NCBI GenBank assembly: GCA_001953115.1
Contig: LSSL01002987.1
Coordinates: 1-10,841, forward strand
DNA from: Smittium mucronatum
Taxonomy: Eukaryota > Kickxellomycota > Harpellomycetes > Harpellales > Legeriomycetaceae
Direction: 5' to 3'
DNA: 10,841 nt
Numbering within the stretch: position 1 is the stretch's first letter; the number at the start of each line of letters is the position of its first letter. The position numbers and the translations under genes are program-made. The notes below the pieces were generated by a model. It was not told where the DNA came from. It searched no databases and was given only the letters and a program-made list of their open reading frames with translations. This document shows positions 6,593 through 10,841 of the stretch, one piece after another.

Positions 6593-9500
6593 AATTCTGC
6601 CATAAAAAAATAGATAAAAAAATAAAATTATCGCAAAAAGCTCCAATAATGATAAAACTTTCATTTTATTTTAAAAAACACCTTTAAATTATTAATAACC
6701 CCTATAAAGAGAATTTATATCAAGTTTATAACCTATGGGTTATTAACTAATTTAAGTTCAGAAATGGGTAAGCTCTACATTTCTTAATTTTTTGACCGAA
6801 TAAATTTATAATTACATAAAATAATTCTTATTTGGGGTATTAAAATGCATAAACAGAAATTTCTAGCTAAATGAATCAAGTTCTTGATAGTAAAAAAATT
6901 CTAAACATTTACAATTTTTTCGAAAAACTTTTTTTCTAGATAAATTATCCCATTTAAAATTTAATCGAATCAGATCAAGAAATGAAAAATATTTTTTTAT
7001 TAAATTTTCTGGACTCAATAGTATATAAAGTTTTTATTCATTATTACCAATATATATATAAGTGGCTAATGAATACAAACAATTATTTATCCTAGCTGAA
7101 ATTATAATTTTTTTATTCTTCGAAGCAATGTATTAATTTTTTTCTTTATTCTCTAAAAGAAGATTTTTTTAAATAAAAATTATGGATTTAGTGATTTTCT
7201 ATAAAAAATATTATCAAGTGGATATTTCCAATAATATAAAACTATTATAAATGTACTATTTTACTTGAAAAGTATATCCGAAAATTGATTTTTTAATCAT
7301 TATTTAAAAACTAATATTATTTATTTTAGACATTCTATCGACTAATGAAAAATAAATAGTTTTATTATTAAATATGGCTAAATTTATGTAATTTATAATG
7401 TATTAAGCAGAAATCTGTGTAATAAAATAATTTATTAAAGTATTTATTATTAAAAATCTCATAAAGCTATGATTTATAAGTTTCTAAATAGGTAATTCAA
7501 TCATTAAATAAAGAAGTTTAATTTCGAAAATAATCATCTTGGAGGAATAATATACACATTAAAAATATATTGCATGTGTCTTAAATGTATCAATAGGGGA
7601 TTTTTTTTAACATTGTGAGTGGGTTTTTTTAGATAATTTCTCTAAATTATTAATTTTTAGAAATCATTTCAATTTTAAATTGTTATTCGGTTGGATTTTC
7701 ATGAAAAAAAATAGTTGAATTTTTTGATGGATATATCAATTATTTAGACAAAAATAAGTAATATGGTAATTTTTATAAATTTTTAAACGCTTAAAAAAAT
7801 GCATTTTAATTTCATCGGATAAAACCATTTCAATATCATATATTAAACCTGTATAATTTTTGGATTAAATTATTATAAAATCTGAAAAAAAATTTTTTTA
7901 ATTTTTTTTTATAGGTGATGATTTTTTTTATAGGTTTATTTTATGTTTTACAGATTTATTTATATTGGTCTTTTTTTCTAATCTTATATTAATTGTGGAA
8001 GAAAAATCATAGATTTTTCAAAACGAAATTCGAACTTGTAAAGAGATAATAGTTTTATTGTTTTTCTATGTATGCGATATTATTTAAATCAAAATAATAT
8101 AATATAAAACTTTTTTATTAAATTGCTTATATTTTAGAAAATAATTTATTTAATTTTTTTTTTCATCAATTGTTAACAAATTTCTGTTATTTATTTTTAT
8201 TTTTTATTGAAAATTTATTTTTTTATAGGCGTATAGATTAATAAATTCTATAATATTAATAATTTTTTTTGTGGTTATTGATTAAAAAACACATTTTTTT
8301 AGCATTAGTATTCAGAAATACAATTTGGTAAAATTTTTTTATTAGTATTACGTGGTTTTATATTGATTATTTATAATTTTGACAAAGTCGTATTTTAGAT
8401 TGACTCAGCTTTCAAGAATAAAAATATTTGGATATATGTTATTAATTTCTTCAACCAATCAAAGTAAATTGATGCTTTAAAAATGACAAGTAGATTTCAA
8501 TTTCTAAATTTTCTAAATTATAATATTCTATAAAGAGTCCAATGGTATAATTTTTAGAAAAAAGAATACTTGGGGTTTTTTACAGCCGGACCTAAAATGG
8601 TATAGATATATTGCAGCTATAAACCTAATACGATTTAATTTACCTTTTGTTATATGGATTGGGTTTCGAATTTTCTATTTTTAATAAATTGCAGAATATT
8701 TGCGGTTTCTTCATTTTTTATAATATATTTGATTTAGCAACAAAAATTCTTAATTTTTTTAAAATTTATTAACCAAAAAATAAACAAATGCAATAATTCT
8801 ATAAGTAATTGAAATAGTAATTTATTTCTACAAGTCCAATTTAAAAAATCTTGTATTTAATAAAAAAAAGGTAAAGTTATCATATGATTTTAATAATAAT
8901 CACTTATCAAAAATTGTGATAATAATTTTAGATGAATTATCGAAGAAAAAATTCTTTTTTTTAAATATGTTTTATTTATTTCAAATAAAATAAAATAAAT
9001 CGAATAAAAATACAGCTTAATTCGATATCATTGTAAAGATACGCAATGATGCGTTTTTTCTTATTATAATTTTATTATTACAAGTAAAAATTTACTTTTA
9101 AATATCTAAATAAATTGTTTTATTTTTTAACATATTCAGATTTCCGAATTCGAATCTATCGAATTAAATTAACAGCATTTAGAATTACCTTTCCAATTTT
9201 TTTTCTAAAATAAAAAATTATGCTTAAGAATTTTTTTTTCTATTTGTCAGATTCTCTTGAAAATTATTGTAGAAGTTACTAATTTTTCTGAAGTTTTTCA
9301 ATAGAAAAAAAAAATACACAAAAAATCTCAGAAAAGGTATAAACACGGCTTCAAAATGTGATTTTATCCATGATATGGTCTAGTTTGTTGATATTAAAAA
9401 TCCACCCCCATCCTCCAAAAAATCATAATTTTTCATTTCAATTTAGCATGAGAAAAAATGGATTAATTTTATATATTTGAGTAAGAATTCTATTTCCGGG

Positions 9501-10124
9501 GAGAGGGGAAATTATATAGGAAATCCAATAGTTTGATTATATTAAATTTACAAATTTTTAAACATTTTATTAAGAATTACGTTTATTATAATTTACCAGA
9601 CAGCTATATCAAACTAAAAGCATTAAACGCAAAATAATATAGATTATTTTGGAAACTTAATTTATAAATTTCTACTGCTTAACCATCCCTAAATATGGTG
9701 CTAAATAAAAAATAAATCAATTGGAAATTCTATATTTTGAAATAATAAATAAGTCTTATACAGTAAAAACATATTTAATTCCACATTTTTGATATATAAT
9801 GATGTGCCTATTCGATTAAAAAAGATAGGGATTAGACATGGAAACTGTGTTTTTTTTTATTATCTCTGGATAAAATCTAAATAAAATCTAAATATAAAGT
9901 TTTCTTAGTTCCTTTTTTTTTTCGAAACAAAAAAATAATAAATTATAAACTTTATATTATCAGTTAAGAATAGGCATTAAAAATTAAAATAATTAAATTA
10001 AATATTTTGGAGCTTATATATTTCTTGTAAATCGTGAGTAAAGTTAAGCGAGTGAATTTTTTTTAGCATATATATGCTTTTTATGCTTATTTAATTTAAT
10101 TTTACGTTTTAAATATCAAATTGG
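6593..10124. other. Long AT-rich spacer with minor repeats
   Basis: About 3.5 kb without a supportable gene. Small items seen: an (AT)n tract at 7050-7060; a T-run followed by ATAGGT occurring twice at 7902-7916 and 7922-7935; a reverse-complement copy of TTAGTCGAT at 7337-7345; many T-runs between about 7890 and 8360; a 5-bp stem ACGCA/TGCGT at 9041-9054 followed by six T; the palindrome CGAATTCG at 9145-9152; a C-rich stretch at 9401-9416 and a G-rich stretch at 9498-9508. None forms a larger unit. Confidence 0.45.
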
Positions 10125-10313
10125 ATGTTATTCGATATAAATTACGATTTTTTAACTTCTTGGATCAATATAATTACTGTCATCTATAAAATAAAAAATA
10201 AAATAATAGAAATATTATTGTGTTACCAAATAAATTATTATATTTTAGTAAATTTGATAAGTTATTTAAAAAGATTTAATTTTGTGAAAATCAGGCTAAT
10301 AATCTACCATTAA
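10125..10313 (+). CDS. Uncertain ORF, 62-aa Ile/Asn/Tyr-rich peptide
   Basis: ATG 10125 to TAA 10311-10313, with an in-frame TAA at 10110-10112, so the frame cannot be much longer. The product starts MLFDINYDFLTSWINIITVI and is rich in Ile, Tyr, Asn and Lys, with a hydrophobic early part and a basic end. No family is recognised and codons are the A/T-ending ones expected of the background. It would be convergent with the minus-strand Asp-Ser frame that ends at 10427. AATAAA lies 33 bp after the stop, a word common here. An ORF this long is expected a few times by chance in a window this AT-rich. Confidence 0.2.
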   Translation: MLFDINYDFLTSWINIITVIYKIKNKIIEILLCYQINYYILVNLISYLKRFNFVKIRLIIYH

Positions 10314-10426
10314 TAAAGTTAATTTAATAATACATAAATAGGGTGCAATAAAAAACTGTATTCGGGTGATTTTGAACCTGGGATGATGTTTTACATACAA
10401 AAAAATCGATTTATGTATAAAAATTA
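10314..10426. other. Spacer with an imperfect hairpin after the Asp-Ser frame
   Basis: TACATA (10392-10397) and TATGTA (10412-10417) are inverted around 14 bases and extend by A/T pairs with one bulged base. For the minus-strand frame ending at 10427 this lies in the 3' untranslated position. It has too little G+C to be a strong terminator, and no AATAAA was seen on the minus strand here. Confidence 0.3.
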
Positions 10427-10841
10427 TCAAAAGTTTATATTATAATTATCAGTTTTATACATATTATTTTTTAATAATTTTAAACTGTGATTTAAATTTG
10501 TAGTTTCGTTTGAATTTTTATTTGAATATAGACCTTTTTTTAAATCTAATATTATATCAGAATCAGAATCAGAATCAGAATCAGAATCAGAATCAGAATC
10601 AGAATCAGAATCAGAATCAGAATCAGAATCAGAATCAGAATCAGAATCAGAATCAGAATCAGAATCAGAATCAGAATCAGAATCAGAATCAGAATCAGAA
10701 TCAGAATCAGAATCAGAATCAGAATCAGAATCAGAATCAGAATCAGAATCAGAATCAGAATCAGAATCAGAATCAGAATCAGAATCAGAATCAGAATCAG
10801 AATCAGAATCAGAATCAGAATCAGAATCAGAATCAGAATCA
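10427..10841 (-). CDS. Possible 3' end of a Ser-Asp-repeat protein gene (partial)
   Basis: On the minus strand, the frame entering from beyond the window reads the hexamer array as GAT TCT, giving 47 Asp-Ser pairs plus one Asp (10840 down to 10556). It then continues for 42 non-repetitive codons ([16 protein letters not shown]..., ending ...[10 protein letters not shown]) to TGA 10427-10429 followed directly by TAA 10424-10426. The tail is hydrophilic, rich in Asn, Lys, Leu and Ser, as expected of a protein from an AT-rich genome. No start codon is in the window. Ser-Asp repeats are known as acidic, flexible, often phosphorylated or surface-exposed stretches; no particular family can be assigned. 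Opposing it, every Asp-Ser pair uses the same two codons, and the plus strand also reads through the array in three frames, though with shorter non-repetitive flanks (the Ser-Glu frame opens only at 10491). Confidence 0.35.
   Translation of the reverse strand, partial: DSDSDSDSDSDSDSDSDSDSDSDSDSDSDSDSDSDSDSDSDSDSDSDSDSDSDSDSDSDSDSDSDSDSDSDSDSDSDSDSDSDSDSDSDSDSDSDIILDLKKGLYSNKNSNETTNLNHSLKLLKNNMYKTDNYNINF
10556..10841. repeat. Perfect AATCAG hexamer array, runs off the window
   Basis: The hexamer AATCAG (CTGATT on the other strand) repeats without a single mismatch over 286 bases, about 47.7 units, and continues past the window end. The left boundary is sharp: position 10555 is T where the repeat needs A. 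Purity implies recent expansion or ongoing slippage. The three plus-strand frames read Asn-Gln, Ile-Arg and Ser-Glu. On the minus strand two frames are open (Leu-Ile, Asp-Ser) and the third has TGA in every unit. It is not a known telomere motif and has equal G and C. Confidence 0.97.

Noticed and set aside
7050..7060. Short (AT)n tract
   Set aside because: Eleven bases of alternating AT is expected repeatedly at this composition.
7902..7935. Tandem copy of T-run plus ATAGGT
   Set aside because: Only two copies, and most of the match is the T-run itself.
9041..9059. ACGCA/TGCGT stem followed by six T, resembling an intrinsic terminator
   Set aside because: The stem is only 5 bp, T-runs are everywhere in the window, there is no gene upstream, and the DNA looks eukaryotic.
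9401..9508. C-rich stretch (9401-9416) and G-rich stretch (9498-9508) as arms of a large hairpin
   Set aside because: The two are only partly complementary and separated by over 80 bases; alignment of the arms leaves several mismatches.
10366..10385. GGTGATTTTGAACCTGGGAT as a possible tRNA T-arm
   Set aside because: It does not match the GGTTCGANTCC box, and no acceptor, anticodon or D-arm pairing could be found around it.
10491..10841. Plus-strand open frame reading the array as Ser-Glu (and another as Asn-Gln)
   Set aside because: Their non-repetitive flanks are only 22 and 18 codons and Phe/Leu-rich, as expected of the antisense of a Lys/Asn-rich frame. The minus-strand Asp-Ser frame has the longer and more protein-like flank.

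Overview
This window is very A+T-rich DNA, about 80% by eye, and almost gene-free. It has no recognisable protein family, no rRNA, no convincing tRNA and no operon-like gene packing. Stop codons are dense in all six frames. Three ATG/GTG/TTG-initiated frames of 62-75 codons are about what chance gives at this composition. Ten kilobases of spacer with poly(A)/poly(T) runs, short degenerate repeats, a possible LTR and a pure hexamer microsatellite point to a eukaryotic nuclear genome (intergenic or long-intron DNA) rather than a bacterium or a typical organelle. The lineage cannot be fixed from sequence. An AT-rich plant, insect or protist would all fit, and the LTR-like block faintly recalls plant Copia LTRs.

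Layout. 1-430: spacer with a less AT-rich, coding-like patch at 185-427. 894-1106: a G/T-rich open frame for a Cys-rich hydrophobic peptide, doubtful. 1339-1719: another less AT-rich patch with broken coding-like frames, followed by a degenerate ~20-bp repeat built on TAGTCG at 1761-1914. 1915-3581: featureless AT-rich spacer. 3582-4149: a block with the layout of a solo LTR (TG start, repeat-rich upstream part, perfect 10-bp hairpin, TATAAATA, AATAAA, CA end). 4150-6054: spacer with a coding-like patch at 5274-5639. 6055-6592: the least AT-rich part, with a core of about 56% G+C at 6441-6520 holding a purine tract, a CCAAT-type site, a nested stem-loop and a 42-codon ORF. 6593-10124: AT-rich spacer with small repeats only. 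10125-10313: a 62-codon ORF of uncertain reality. 10427-10841: on the minus strand, an open frame that enters from beyond the window, reads the hexamer array as (Asp-Ser)n, continues for 42 non-repetitive hydrophilic residues and ends at tandem stops.

The right edge is the most interesting part. A perfect AATCAG array of at least 286 bp runs off the window, and its minus-strand Asp-Ser frame is the only frame that joins a long non-repetitive tail. It may be the 3' end of an acidic Ser-Asp-repeat protein gene, or simply an expanded microsatellite. No interacting set of genes can be described.
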